Shown here: positions 1 through 9,153 of the stretch, one piece after another
How positions within the stretch are numbered: the first letter of the stretch is position 1
Layout: each line of letters begins with the position of its first letter
Assembly: GCF_000724085.1 (NCBI RefSeq)
Contig: NZ_CCDL010000001.1
Location: forward strand, 806,001 to 870,000
From: Oceanobacillus manasiensis
GTDB lineage: Bacteria > Bacillota > Bacilli > Bacillales > Amphibacillaceae
DNA length: 64,000 bases
Direction: 5' to 3'
Notes under the pieces: generated by a model
Databases searched by the model: none
Told to the model about the DNA's origin: nothing
What the model saw: only the letters and a program-made list of their open reading frames with translations
Made by a program: the position numbers and the translations under genes

Positions 1-416
1 TTTCGTTGTATTACAGTGTCTTTAGCACCTAGTTTCTCTACGGTGTGGTTAACAGTATCTATTCCAACAGAATCAAGCAGTATATTGGCAGCAGTATTAT
101 CAGAAACGATGATCATAAGTTCAATTAAGTTCAAATAACTATATATATTGGAATTAGAAAGGTAGGAGATTATACCTGAACCTCCTACAACTTGTTCCTC
201 TTCTATGTAAACGAGCTTCTCAGGATGTAACTTACCACTATCTATTTGGCGGCATACCTCAATTAAAATAGGAATCTTTGCAAGACTAGCGGCAGGACGT
301 ATTTTATCACCATTAATAGCCAAGCTTTCCCCCCTTGAAGTAAGCAAGATAGAGTATTGTGCCTGTGCTTCGTGTATTTCTCTTTGGATAGATGCTTTAA
401 GCTTTTCTAGATTCAT
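1..416 (-). CDS. Beta-lactamase-like serine hydrolase (partial, C-terminus cut by window edge)
   Basis: The reading frame opens with an ATG at 416-414 and stays open to the left edge, giving 138 visible residues. An SxxK motif (SLAK, about residue 45-48) and an SDN motif (VSDN, about residue 104-107) are present, in the order and spacing of class A beta-lactamase/penicillin-recognising hydrolases. No signal peptide is visible, so this looks like the cytoplasmic 'beta-lactamase family serine hydrolase' type found in Bacillaceae and not a secreted resistance enzyme. An AAAGGA ribosome binding site lies about 10 bases before the start. Repeat copy 1 begins about 24 bases upstream of the start codon. 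The KTG motif would lie outside the window, so activity cannot be judged. Confidence 0.8.
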   Translation of the reverse strand, partial: MNLEKLKASIQREIHEAQAQYSILLTSRGESLAINGDKIRPAASLAKIPILIEVCRQIDSGKLHPEKLVYIEEEQVVGGSGIISYLSNSNIYSYLNLIELMIIVSDNTAANILLDSVGIDTVNHTVEKLGAKDTVIQR

Positions 417-439
417 ATAATCATTATCCTTTCCAAATT

Positions 440-594
440 TATCCCGGAGCAACCATCCGTAAGACCCCTACTTCAAAACATGAAGGGAAACCGTAAGTCT
501 TAGGGAGTAAACGGACGCTAACACCCCGGATTCGTTTAACTAACAATCAGTGGGGGAAGAACGAAACCCTCACTGATTGAAGTTTCACTTTATT
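440..594 (+). repeat. Dispersed intergenic repeat, copy 1 (long form)
   Basis: This copy begins TATCCCGGAGCAACC and ends AGTTTCACTTTAT. It contains an inverted repeat, CAATCAGTGGGGG at 544-556 against CCCTCACTGATTG at 567-579, with one mismatch. A small CTTCA/TGAAG hairpin lies in the 5' half. Four more copies occur in the window (12594, 15180, 48207, 63449), all in the same orientation. No open reading frame is present. Confidence 0.85.
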
Positions 595-816
595 GAATCA
601 GGTAGAGAAGTGTACAACGATACTGTTAACGTTACCTATTAAACATACCCTTTATAAAAATATAAGGTATTTAAGGCCAACGTAAAATGATGAAAGCTGC
701 GACAATAATCAATAAGTAGTTATATAGTATTGAATTTTCGAAAAATTGTCAAGAAAAGCTAAAAGGATTTATTTTGTCGTTTAGGGTGTCGATTTGTAGA
801 AATAAAATCGTAGGAA

Positions 817-876
817 GAAAAAGGCCGAAAGATTATCCGACCCATGAGACATAAGGAGTTGAATAACCATTCGGCC
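817..876 (-). terminator. Rho-independent terminator of the acyl-CoA synthetase gene
   Basis: Read on the minus strand, GGCCGAA pairs with TTCGGCC, and the stem is extended by GGTTAT/ATAATC with a G-T pair. A loop of about 25 bases separates the arms and a TTTTTC tract follows. It lies directly after the stop of the synthetase gene. Confidence 0.65.
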
Positions 877-918
877 CTCCACAATAAACAGTTATGCAGT
901 GTGTGAATCATAGCAGTT

Positions 919-2535
919 TTACTTCATTTGGTAATGTTCTTTAACCTGTTCCCTAAGCTGGCGTTTTAAGAATTTACCGACAGAAGTTTTGGGGATTTCG
1001 TTTAAAAATAAAATATCATCAGGTAACCAGTATTTGGCGAATTGTGGTTCTAAGAAAGCAAGTAATTTCTCCTTCGTACCTTCCTCTTTTATTCCATCCT
1101 TAAGTACCACACAAGCTACTGGTCTTTCCTGCCATTTTGGATCCGGAATCGCGATAACACTAGCTTCTAAAACATCAGAGTGACTCATAATAGCGTTTTC
1201 AATTTCAACTGAAGAAATCCATTCTCCACCACTTTTAATTAAGTCTTTCGTACGGTCAACTATTTTTATAGTTCCTTCTTTATCAACCGTGACGACATCC
1301 CCTGTGTGGAACCAGCCATCACGAAAGGCTTGTTCGCTGCGGTTATCCTTATAATATTCACTTGCTATCCAGTTTCCGCGTAAAAGCAATTCGCCCATTT
1401 CCTCGTCATTCCATGCAATATCTCCTGTTTTACCTATTACCTTCATTTCAAGACCTGGGACAAGAATACCTTGTCTTGATCGCTCTTTTATTTTCTCCTC
1501 CTGACTAAGCTCTTGCTGGTAGCTTTTTAAACGTGAAATGGTAGCGAGCGGTGTTGTCTCAGTAGCTCCATATGCATGATAGAAAGGAATATTATACTTC
1601 TCTTCAAAGGCACGAATTAATCCAAACGGCGCTGCAGACCCTCCACATAGTACTGCTCTTAAACTGGAAGTGTCATATTTTCCAGCCTCTAACTCTTGTA
1701 GGAGGGCGATCCAAATTGTTGGCACACCAGCTGAAATCGTCACCTGAAACTTCTCTATAAAAGTTGCTAATCTCTTTGGTGTGAAATGGGGGCCAGGCAG
1801 CACCTGTGTTGCTCCGAACCAGGTACAAGCGAATGGGGTCCCCCATGCATTAACATGAAATTGTGGTACAACAGGCATGGATACATCAGATTCAGATATT
1901 GCTGCTGAGTCTGCTAAACCTAGTGCTAAGCTGTGTAGCACAATCCCTCTGTGAGAATAAGTGACACCTTTTGGCTTGCCAGTTGTTGCTGATGTGTAGC
2001 ACATGCCAGCAGGGTCATTCTCATCGATTTCTTTCGAGAAAGGAAATGTGGCATCGCCGGTACTGAGTAATTCTTCATAGGAGTACAATGGGTGTAGGGA
2101 TGAATCAGGAAGTTCTTGTTTATCAGTCATTACAATAAAGGCTTCTACGGTAGTTAACTGATCTTTTATTCGTTCAATAAGTGGAAGGATATCTTCATCA
2201 ATTAATAAGATTTTGTCCTCTGCATGATTAATGATGTAGATGATATGTTCTGGGGTGAGGCGGATATTAATAGTGTGCAGTACTGCATTCATACCAGGGG
2301 CAGCAAAGTAAATTTCTAAGTGACGGTGGTGGTTCCAGGCAAGTGTTCCAATTTTATCTCTTTTCTTAGCTCCAAGTTCTGTAAAGACGCTCATTAATCT
2401 TCTTACCCTTTCGCCAATCTCTCTGTAAGTTAACGAATGTAGCTTGTCATGTGTCTGGGAGTGCACCAGTTTGTTAGGAAAAAATTTCTCTGCATGCTCC
2501 ATCATAGCTCCAACAGTCATCGGGACGTGCATCAT
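919..2535 (-). CDS. Long/medium-chain fatty acid--CoA ligase (AMP-forming)
   Basis: The 538-aa protein belongs to the ANL superfamily of AMP-forming enzymes, which activate a fatty acid to acyl-AMP and then to acyl-CoA. The AMP-binding loop YTSATTGKPKGV lies at about 180-191 and the adenine-binding YGATETTP at about 318-325. The GWFHTGD hinge-region motif is near 405, and the catalytic lysine of the C-terminal subdomain is in KTSVGKF near 517. Length and motif order fit the AlkK-like cytosolic acyl-CoA synthetases. The start at 2535 follows an AGGAGT ribosome binding site by 9 bases; the ATG three bases further in is equally possible. The gene is monocistronic with its own terminator. Chain-length preference cannot be read from sequence. 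Confidence 0.93.
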   Translation of the reverse strand: MMHVPMTVGAMMEHAEKFFPNKLVHSQTHDKLHSLTYREIGERVRRLMSVFTELGAKKRDKIGTLAWNHHRHLEIYFAAPGMNAVLHTINIRLTPEHIIYIINHAEDKILLIDEDILPLIERIKDQLTTVEAFIVMTDKQELPDSSLHPLYSYEELLSTGDATFPFSKEIDENDPAGMCYTSATTGKPKGVTYSHRGIVLHSLALGLADSAAISESDVSMPVVPQFHVNAWGTPFACTWFGATQVLPGPHFTPKRLATFIEKFQVTISAGVPTIWIALLQELEAGKYDTSSLRAVLCGGSAAPFGLIRAFEEKYNIPFYHAYGATETTPLATISRLKSYQQELSQEEKIKERSRQGILVPGLEMKVIGKTGDIAWNDEEMGELLLRGNWIASEYYKDNRSEQAFRDGWFHTGDVVTVDKEGTIKIVDRTKDLIKSGGEWISSVEIENAIMSHSDVLEASVIAIPDPKWQERPVACVVLKDGIKEEGTKEKLLAFLEPQFAKYWLPDDILFLNEIPKTSVGKFLKRQLREQVKEHYQMK

Positions 2536-2775
2536 TTCTCATCAACTCCTTAAAAGTGTTATAGTACTTCGTTAAATATATCATAATATTATAAAAATAA
2601 TAATAATTATATAAAGAAAAGATATGTAGTGAGGTACAAATGTACTAATAATGTGAATTCTAGTTTTAAAATTTAATAGAAATTACTGGAAGGAAATAGG
2701 GGGCGTGAAAGGTGACAAACCTACTTAGAAAGCCAATCGTAAAGTAAGGAAAAAAGTCTCCGAGTTGGGAAGAGT

Positions 2776-2805
2776 TTGACAACTTTATAGATTCAAATGT
2801 AAAAT
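2776..2805 (+). promoter_or_regulatory. Sigma-A type promoter of the TRAP-TAXI operon
   Basis: TTGACA at 2776-2781 is followed after 18 bases by TAAAAT at 2800-2805. Transcription would start near 2812, with the AAGGGGG ribosome binding site at about 2824 and the start codon at 2839. The -35 box is perfect and the -10 box matches 5 of 6. Confidence 0.55.
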
Positions 2806-2838
2806 ATAATTCAATATAGAGTATAAGGGGGATTTTGT

Positions 2839-3840
2839 ATGAAAAAGAAAAACTATCTATTTTCATTTGCTATGCTTTTAGTACTTGCCTTGTTCTTAGC
2901 AGCTTGTGGTGGAGATGATGAAGGCGGAAATGGCGATGGTGATTCCGCTGAAGGTGGAGAAACACCTGAGTTTTTACAAATGCTAACAGGTGGCTCAAGT
3001 GGTACATATTACCCACTTGGTGGCGAGATGGCCAAGATCATCTCAGACGAAACAGGTATGGAAACAGATGCGGTAACTTCAAACGCTTCTGCTGACAACA
3101 TGGCTGCACTTCAAAATGGCGACTCTGAACTTGCTTTTACGCAAACAGATGTGGCTGCAAATGCAATTGAAGGTATTAATTCTTTTGACGGGAACCCTGT
3201 TGATAACGTTCAAGCAATCGGTTCCTTATATCCTGAGACGATTCAAATTGTAACAACTGCTGACTCTGGAATTGAGTCTGTTGAGGACCTTGCAGGTAAA
3301 ACTGTTTCTGTAGGGGCACCTGGTTCAGGTACGTACGTAAATGCTGAACAAATTCTTGAGATTCATGGTATGACAATTGATGACATTGATGCACAGAACC
3401 TTGACTTTGGTGAATCCACTGGTGGAATTCAAGATGGTAACATCGATGCAGCATTTATTACATCAGGAACACCGACTGGTGCTGTAGAAGGACTTGCAGC
3501 TACTGTTGATGTTAGCATTGTTACAATTTCACAAGATAAAGTCGATGAACTTGTAGAAAAGTATCCATACTATGCTGCAGATACAGTTCCAGCTGACACA
3601 TATAGTGGACAGTCTGAAGATGTTAACACCGTAGCAGTATTGGCAATGCTTGCAGTTTCAGATTCTCTATCTGAGGATGCTGTTTACGATATTACGAAAG
3701 CGATTTACGAGAATTCAGATGGAATGGCTCACGCTAAAGCTGAGTTTATTACAACGGATTCCGCACTAGATGGTATTGGGATTGATATTCATCCAGGTGC
3801 ACAGAAATACTTTGATGAAGTAGGAGTAAGTGCAGAGTAA
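2839..3840 (+). CDS. TAXI family TRAP transporter solute-binding lipoprotein
   Basis: The 333-aa extracytoplasmic binding protein has a lipoprotein signal peptide: a hydrophobic stretch at residues 7-20 and a lipobox ending FLAAC, with Cys23 the lipidated residue. An acidic Gly/Asp/Glu-rich linker follows. The mature part has TAXI-family hallmarks, including TGGSSGTYYPLGG near the start, the segment around FTQTDVA, and GAPGSGT in the middle. It should capture a small organic anion and deliver it to the fused permease encoded at 4520. The DUF1850 gene sits between the two. TAXI systems have been linked to glutamate and other carboxylates, but the substrate here is not readable. A partial terminator follows the gene, which would let the binding protein be made in excess of the permease. 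Confidence 0.93.
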   Translation: MKKKNYLFSFAMLLVLALFLAACGGDDEGGNGDGDSAEGGETPEFLQMLTGGSSGTYYPLGGEMAKIISDETGMETDAVTSNASADNMAALQNGDSELAFTQTDVAANAIEGINSFDGNPVDNVQAIGSLYPETIQIVTTADSGIESVEDLAGKTVSVGAPGSGTYVNAEQILEIHGMTIDDIDAQNLDFGESTGGIQDGNIDAAFITSGTPTGAVEGLAATVDVSIVTISQDKVDELVEKYPYYAADTVPADTYSGQSEDVNTVAVLAMLAVSDSLSEDAVYDITKAIYENSDGMAHAKAEFITTDSALDGIGIDIHPGAQKYFDEVGVSAE

Positions 3841-3867
3841 GGCATTTCATAAAGTTTACTTTATGAC

Positions 3868-3921
3868 GAGTGGCCGACTGTGAGTCCTTTAGTCAGGAGT
3901 TGCTGTCGGTCGCTCCCTTTT
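3868..3921 (+). terminator. Attenuating terminator after the TAXI binding protein
   Basis: GAGTGGCCGAC at 3868-3878 pairs with GTCGGTCGCTC at 3905-3915 using G-T pairs, followed by CCTTTTT. It lies between the binding-protein gene and the downstream DUF1850/permease genes, so partial read-through is likely. Confidence 0.6.
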
Positions 3922-3996
3922 TACGTTATATGGGATAAATTTTAGCTGATGTTTAGCTTGGAGTGCTCTAAGCTTTTCATAGCGATTTCAGGTGGC

Positions 3997-4527
3997 ATGA
4001 TGAAACGCAAAAAATTAAAAGTTTCAATTCTAATTATTTTTCTCACAATTATTTTTCTACTACTATTCGTTCCTTTCCGGACAGCACTTGTATTTTATAA
4101 GGAAAATACAGACAAGATTGAAGCCTTTCTTCCCATAAAGGAAAGGGACACCTTTCAAATCATTTTTACACACTCCATACACCTGACCGATGTTGTTGAA
4201 AAATACATTATTACGAATAACCATGATATCAAACAATATGAAATTGTTTACGAAGAGTTTGGAATTGGAATGCCATCCAATGCTCAAGAAGGGGAAACGT
4301 TTCGTTATGAGGACGGGAAGTACCATATAACGGAGCTTGATAACTTCTTTCCTTCTTTGAATGTGAGAAATGGTAAAACGGTTTCAGAAAACCGCCTTGT
4401 ATGGGGAGAAAATGACGAACACCTCGTTTATTTTAACAAGTATTTTGAACCGGGAGCATGGTTTAAATTAAAGATTGAGAACCTCTCACTATGGCAATCT
4501 ATGAAAGGAGTGAGAATCCATGAGTGA
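3997..4527 (+). CDS. DUF1850 protein of the TRAP-TAXI operon
   Basis: This small protein of about 176 residues has one N-terminal hydrophobic segment (about residues 6-28) that could be a signal anchor, followed by an extracytoplasmic domain. The segment with FTHSIHLTDVVEKY and EFGIGMPSNAQEGE fits DUF1850, a family usually encoded beside TAXI-type TRAP transporters. Its biochemical role is unknown. The frame is open back to 3949, but that ATG has no ribosome binding site, whereas AGGTGG lies just before 3997 and 4000, so the true start is one of these two adjacent ATG codons. The last 8 bases overlap the permease start, indicating translational coupling. Confidence 0.85.
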   Translation: MMKRKKLKVSILIIFLTIIFLLLFVPFRTALVFYKENTDKIEAFLPIKERDTFQIIFTHSIHLTDVVEKYIITNNHDIKQYEIVYEEFGIGMPSNAQEGETFRYEDGKYHITELDNFFPSLNVRNGKTVSENRLVWGENDEHLVYFNKYFEPGAWFKLKIENLSLWQSMKGVRIHE

Positions 4528-6523
4528 TTCAACGAAAGAAAACCAAACAGAAGCAGCAAGACAAGAAGAATTGTTGCAAAAATATGACGCAGAATCAAAC
4601 ACTAGAAAACTAACTGGAGTAGCAGCAAAAGTTGTTTTCTTTGGGCTGCTTGCATTCTCCCTATTTCAGCTTTACACAGGGGCATTCGGGCAATATACGG
4701 CTTATATTCAGCGAACCGTTCACTTAGGCTTTGCACTAACGTTAATCTTTCTTCTGTTTCCAGCCAGTAAGAAAAAGGGAAATAAGAAGAAGGTTGCTTG
4801 GTATGATTATATACTCATTTTATTATCCATTATTGTTTGTGGGTACTGGCCAGTTTATTATGACACGTTAGTTCAGCAGATTGGTGGCATAGATCAGGTT
4901 CAAGTTATAATTGGTGGAATTGCTATACTCCTTGTGTTAGAGGCGACAAGAAGAGCTGTAGGACTCCCAATTACCATCATTGCAATTCTATTTCTTTCCT
5001 ATGCGTTAATTGGTCCAAACATGCCAGGGGGACTGGCGCACCGTGGTCTATCACTTGAACAGTTAATTGGTTCGATGTTCTTTACAACAGAAGGTATACT
5101 AGGTACCCCGTTACAGGTATCCTCCACGTATATTTTCTTATTCCTATTATTTGGAGCCTTTCTAGTGCAGACAGGTGTAGGGAATTATTTTAACGACCTT
5201 GCCATTGCTTTAGCTGGAAGGCGTACAGGCGGACCTGCGAAGGTTGCCATCTTTTCCAGTGCGTTAAATGGTACGATTTCCGGGAGCTCTGTAGCAAATA
5301 CTGTTACGACAGGTTCTTATACGATACCTATGATGAAAAAGCTTGGTTACCGACCAAATTTTGCGGGAGCAGTAGAAGCTGCATCTTCCACTGGTGGACA
5401 AATTATGCCGCCTATAATGGGAGCAGCTGCATTCTTGATGATAGAGTTTGCTGGTGTTGGCTATTGGGAAATTGCCAAGGCTGCAACGATTCCAGCCATT
5501 CTTTATTTCTCCGGAATTTGGATTATGACTCATTTGGAAGCAAAACGAGTGGGGTTACATGGGTTGCCTAAAGACCAGATTCCGAGTAAGAGATCTGTAT
5601 TGAAAAAAATACATTTGCTCTTGCCGATTGTGGCAATTGTTCTTCTTTTGTTCCAAGGTTATAGTATAGAGCGAACAGCTCTGTTGGGAATTTTAATTAC
5701 CGTTATTGTAAGTTTGTTTAGAGCAGATACTCGGATTACCCCGGCAAAATTTGTGCTTGCACTGACATCTGGTGCTAGAACAGCTCTAGGAGTGGCTGCA
5801 GCGACTGCGTGCGCAGGGATTATTGTTGGGGTCGTGACCAAAACAGGACTTGGTTTAAAGCTTGGAAACAGCCTTGTAGATGTCGCGGGTTCTATTGCAA
5901 GCTCAGCCAACACTCAATTGTTGTTGACACTTTTCTTTACGATGATCGCTTCAATCATTTTAGGAATGGGCTCACCAACGACAGCGAACTATATCATCAC
6001 TTCCACGATTGCATTGCCTGCAATCTTGGCGTTGAATGATCAGCTCGAGGTAGCAATTCCTGTTTTAGCTGGTCATATGTTTGTATTCTATTTCGGCATC
6101 GTGGCTGATATCACCCCGCCGGTAGCACTTGCAGCCTTTGCTGCAACGGGTATATCTGGTGGGGAACCAATTAGAACAGGAGGAAATGCATCAAAGCTAG
6201 CAATAGGTGCATTTATTATTCCGTATATGTTCGTACTACAGCCACAGCTCTTAATGATTGACACTCATTTCTGGGAAATTATCTGGATATTGTTTACCGC
6301 AATTAGTGGAATGATTGCTATAGGGGCAGGTTTAATAGGCTTCTGGTACCGTAAATTGCATTGGACGCTACGAATTGTATCTGTAGCAATCGGGTTATTT
6401 CTTATCTATCCAGAAGGGAATACAGACCTATTCGGACTAGGTGCATTTATTGTCATGATTGTCTTACAGCTTGTTTGGAAAAAAGGAAATCAGTCAGGGG
6501 AAAAAGAGCAAGTTAGTGGTTGA
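4520..6523 (+). CDS. TRAP transporter fused permease (DctQM type)
   Basis: The 667-aa, highly hydrophobic protein combines the small (DctQ-like, about residues 25-170) and large (DctM-like, about 170-600) membrane subunits of a TRAP transporter, as is typical for TAXI systems. The large-subunit part contains NGTISGSSVANTVTTGSY and later MGSPTTANY and ADITPPVALAAFAA, which match the conserved substrate- and cation-site loops of the family. It should use a sodium or proton gradient to import the ligand bound by the lipoprotein encoded at 2839. The start overlaps the DUF1850 stop (ATGAGTGA arrangement) and has GAAAGGAG upstream. A C-terminal basic tail of about 15 residues is cytoplasmic or disordered. 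Confidence 0.93.
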   Translation: MSDSTKENQTEAARQEELLQKYDAESNTRKLTGVAAKVVFFGLLAFSLFQLYTGAFGQYTAYIQRTVHLGFALTLIFLLFPASKKKGNKKKVAWYDYILILLSIIVCGYWPVYYDTLVQQIGGIDQVQVIIGGIAILLVLEATRRAVGLPITIIAILFLSYALIGPNMPGGLAHRGLSLEQLIGSMFFTTEGILGTPLQVSSTYIFLFLLFGAFLVQTGVGNYFNDLAIALAGRRTGGPAKVAIFSSALNGTISGSSVANTVTTGSYTIPMMKKLGYRPNFAGAVEAASSTGGQIMPPIMGAAAFLMIEFAGVGYWEIAKAATIPAILYFSGIWIMTHLEAKRVGLHGLPKDQIPSKRSVLKKIHLLLPIVAIVLLLFQGYSIERTALLGILITVIVSLFRADTRITPAKFVLALTSGARTALGVAAATACAGIIVGVVTKTGLGLKLGNSLVDVAGSIASSANTQLLLTLFFTMIASIILGMGSPTTANYIITSTIALPAILALNDQLEVAIPVLAGHMFVFYFGIVADITPPVALAAFAATGISGGEPIRTGGNASKLAIGAFIIPYMFVLQPQLLMIDTHFWEIIWILFTAISGMIAIGAGLIGFWYRKLHWTLRIVSVAIGLFLIYPEGNTDLFGLGAFIVMIVLQLVWKKGNQSGEKEQVSG

Positions 6524-6552
6524 TCTATACCAAACAGTATTTAAATAGAAAA

Positions 6553-6586
6553 GGTGGCCGGTTGCATGTACCGGTCGCCTTTTTTG
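6553..6586 (+). terminator. Terminator of the TRAP-TAXI operon
   Basis: GGTGGCCGGT at 6553-6562 pairs with ACCGGTCGCC at 6570-6579 using G-T pairs, over a 7-base loop and followed by TTTTTT. Confidence 0.8.
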
Positions 6587-6688
6587 TGCTATCGTGTTCC
6601 TTTAACTTTACTGTTGCTGCGCAATTTATAGTAAAATAGATACGAAATGGGAAAGAAGACGGAAACAAATTGGGAAGAAGGAAGAAGG

Positions 6689-8038
6689 ATGAAGAAACAG
6701 CATGATTTTACAAGTGGAAATATATTAAAACAGCTCATTTTTTTCTCGGGTCCTATCATGCTAACAAATCTTCTACAAACATCTTATCAGGTTGTAGACA
6801 GCTTATGGGTAGGGAATTTACTCGGAGCTAATGCGCTCGGGGCAGTCGCAGTATCCAGTACCATTGTATTTACGGTATTATCCTTTGTTATTGGGATGAA
6901 TAACGCTGCGCTAACCATTTTATCTCAGCAAAAAGGTAAGAGTCATTCTACAGGCTTAAAAAAGTATCTCAATGCTTTTGTTGTGTTATTAACATTTCTA
7001 TCAATGGGTTTGGGAATTGCAGGCTTTTTCCTGACAGATTGGTTACTTGCCATTTTGGGCACTCCCGAAGAAATGAAGGAATTGGCTGCAAGCTATCTAC
7101 GAATTAATTTTCTTGGGATCCTGTTTTTATTTGGCTACAATTTTATCAGTACAGTATTGCGTTCTTTAGGGGATAGTAAAACGCCTCTATTGTTTGTCGT
7201 AACCGCAGTATGTCTGAATGTTGTTCTAGATCCATTATTTATTAGTGTTTTTAATTTTGGTGTTCAAGGGGCAGCATATGCAACCATTATATCTCAAGGG
7301 ACTTCCTTTATTGTCGGGATGGCTTTCATTTTACACCGTAGGCTAGCGCCATTTACAATCCCTACATTTCCGAACTGGCAAGAAATAAAGCTTATTTTAA
7401 ACTTGGGCATTCCTTCTGGGTTACAAATGGCGGTTATTTCTGCTGGGGTAGCAGCAATTATGAGTGTCGTAACAGGGTTTAGCTCAAATGTCGTAGCAGG
7501 GTTTAGTGCTGCACAAAGGCTCGATAGTCTTCTTATGCTACCTGCCCATGCGCTCGGTACGTCTGTTAGTAGTATGGCAGGGCAGAATATCGGCGCTGGC
7601 AACTGGGACAGAGTGAAACAAATTGCAAAGTACGGCGTTTTATATAATTTCACAGTGATGCTTATAGTAGGGTTCTTTGTATTTCTATTAGCTGATTTTG
7701 GTATTCATTTATTTATTAAAGACGAACAGTCAATTGCTTTTGGTACAAAGTATTTACAAATTATCGCCTTTTGTTATCCATTTCTTGGTATTAATTTTAT
7801 TTTGAATGGTATCGTGCGTGCGGCAGGCGCAATGTATCAGGTACTAGTATTAAACATTTTATCCTTCTGGGTTTTACGCTATCCATTGACAGCCATCTTT
7901 TCAGGGCTGTTTGGAGACACTGGTATTGCAATTGGAATGGGAAGCAGTTTTCTAGTCAGTAGCCTAATTGCTTATTTATACTATCGGTTTGGTAAATGGC
8001 GGAAGAAGGAATTGTTTAAGAAAAAGCATGGAGGATAA
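6689..8038 (+). CDS. MATE family efflux transporter
   Basis: The protein is about 449 aa with twelve predicted membrane segments in two similar halves, as in MATE (MatE/NorM-DinF) antiporters that export cationic drugs or metabolites in exchange for sodium or protons. Family signatures include SGPIMLTNLLQT near the N-terminus, VVDSLWVGNLLG in TM1-2 and SSMAGQNIGAGNWDRV in the second half. The frame is open to an ATG at 6647, but GAAGGAAG lies 4-5 bases before the ATG at 6689 and homologues begin at this MKKQHDFTSG segment. The next gene follows after 2 bases, and the one after overlaps, so the three form a tight operon. Substrate unknown. Confidence 0.9.
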   Translation: MKKQHDFTSGNILKQLIFFSGPIMLTNLLQTSYQVVDSLWVGNLLGANALGAVAVSSTIVFTVLSFVIGMNNAALTILSQQKGKSHSTGLKKYLNAFVVLLTFLSMGLGIAGFFLTDWLLAILGTPEEMKELAASYLRINFLGILFLFGYNFISTVLRSLGDSKTPLLFVVTAVCLNVVLDPLFISVFNFGVQGAAYATIISQGTSFIVGMAFILHRRLAPFTIPTFPNWQEIKLILNLGIPSGLQMAVISAGVAAIMSVVTGFSSNVVAGFSAAQRLDSLLMLPAHALGTSVSSMAGQNIGAGNWDRVKQIAKYGVLYNFTVMLIVGFFVFLLADFGIHLFIKDEQSIAFGTKYLQIIAFCYPFLGINFILNGIVRAAGAMYQVLVLNILSFWVLRYPLTAIFSGLFGDTGIAIGMGSSFLVSSLIAYLYYRFGKWRKKELFKKKHGG

Positions 8039-8040
8039 AT

Positions 8041-8469
8041 ATGAAACGTCTATCTATCGTTTTAACTGGAATTATACCTGGAATTTTTTTAGGATTATTT
8101 TTATGGCTCGTACAAAAAATAACTGCTATAAAAGTATATACATTATTGATGAATGTTGATTATATACCGGTATTGAAGGAATGGAACATGCATGGTTTAA
8201 CGGAATTTTTGTTACATCTCGTCGTGTCCGTTATTCTAGTTTGTGTTTTGTACACTATTTTCAAAAAGTGGGAAATGCAATATAGCGTGCTTCCTTATAT
8301 TATTGCAAATACTATTATTGGATTATTACTTTACGGTACTACAGCTTTATCTTCGCGCACACCAGACTTGATAGATTTGACCGCAATATTTTATTGGCTG
8401 GTCGGACATGCGCTGTACGGAGTGGTAGTAGGCATGCTCTTTCGCTTTCTAGGAAGGCCGACTTTATGA
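8041..8469 (+). CDS. Small four-helix integral membrane protein of unknown function
   Basis: This 142-aa protein is mostly hydrophobic, with about four membrane segments: residues 5-27, 55-75, 88-105 and 116-136. I do not recognise a named domain with confidence; it has the general look of small YqhR/YagU-type membrane proteins. It starts 2 bases after the MATE stop and ends in an ATGA overlap with the lysozyme-like gene, so it is translated from the same message. No catalytic motif is visible. Confidence 0.75.
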   Translation: MKRLSIVLTGIIPGIFLGLFLWLVQKITAIKVYTLLMNVDYIPVLKEWNMHGLTEFLLHLVVSVILVCVLYTIFKKWEMQYSVLPYIIANTIIGLLLYGTTALSSRTPDLIDLTAIFYWLVGHALYGVVVGMLFRFLGRPTL

Positions 8470-9095
8470 AAAATAAAAAACGCCATATAACAGCGATTAA
8501 GAATACGGTAATTTTATTCCTCATGCTTAGTGGTGTATTCATTATCCTCTCTTTATTAACAAGTGAGAACAACGATATAACGGAAATTAGTAATGGCCCT
8601 GAAGTTAGTGAGGAAGTCAGACAGTATAAGCCATTGGTTGAAATGTATGCAGAAGAGTATGGGGTCGCAAGCTATATGGAAGTGATTTTGGCAATCATGA
8701 TGCAGGAATCCGGAGGTAGAGGACGTGACCCAATGCAGGCCTCTGAAAGTTATTGTGGAGAGAGGAATTGCATAGGGGACCCAGAGCTCTCAATTGAACA
8801 AGGTGTTTCTTATTTTTCCGAAACATTAGAGAAAGCAGATGGAGACGTAAAGCTTGCTGTTCAATCCTATAACTTTGGTAGGGGTTTTATCGATTATGTA
8901 GAGGAACGGTCAGGTGAATTTTCTCAAGAAACGGCCATTAACTTCTCTCAATATATGTATGAACGTGATCCAAATAAAGAAAAATACAGGTGTTTACGTG
9001 AAGGTTCGCGTGAGTTGGATGCATGCTATGGAGACATTTATTATGTGGAGGCCGTTATGAGTTATCGAGACGTCATAAAGGCAGAGGCCCAGTAA
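8466..9095 (+). CDS. Lysozyme family protein (CwlT N-terminal/T4-type muramidase-like)
   Basis: The 209-aa protein has an N-terminal hydrophobic anchor (residues 12-33) and an extracytoplasmic domain. The segment VILAIMMQESGGRGRDPMQ contains the catalytic-type glutamate followed by the ESGG/DPMQASE block of the bacterial lysozyme-like family (PF13702). LAVQSYNFGRGFIDYV is the conserved downstream core. It probably cleaves or remodels peptidoglycan from the outer face of the membrane. The start at 8466 overlaps the previous stop by 4 bases and has AGGAAGG about 8 bases upstream; the longer frame from 8394 lacks such a site. CwlT itself carries a second NlpC/P60 domain, which is absent here. 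Confidence 0.88.
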   Translation: MKNKKRHITAIKNTVILFLMLSGVFIILSLLTSENNDITEISNGPEVSEEVRQYKPLVEMYAEEYGVASYMEVILAIMMQESGGRGRDPMQASESYCGERNCIGDPELSIEQGVSYFSETLEKADGDVKLAVQSYNFGRGFIDYVEERSGEFSQETAINFSQYMYERDPNKEKYRCLREGSRELDACYGDIYYVEAVMSYRDVIKAEAQ

Positions 9096-9153
9096 AACAT
9101 GATATGATGAACAGACAAGGAACAAAAACTTGTATTCTAAGGAGGCAATATTT

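Noticed and set aside
3176-3454. Antisense frame inside the TAXI gene, and similar antisense frames inside many genes
   Set aside because: These are shadows of real genes on the other strand, without ribosome binding sites or recognisable domains.
2839-6523. Ectoine or other compatible-solute TRAP transporter
   Set aside because: The binding protein is of the TAXI type with a fused permease, not the DctP type used in known ectoine uptake, so no substrate was assigned.
8466-9095. Phage lysin or prophage remnant
   Set aside because: The protein has a membrane anchor and lies in an operon with a transporter and a membrane protein. No phage genes are near.
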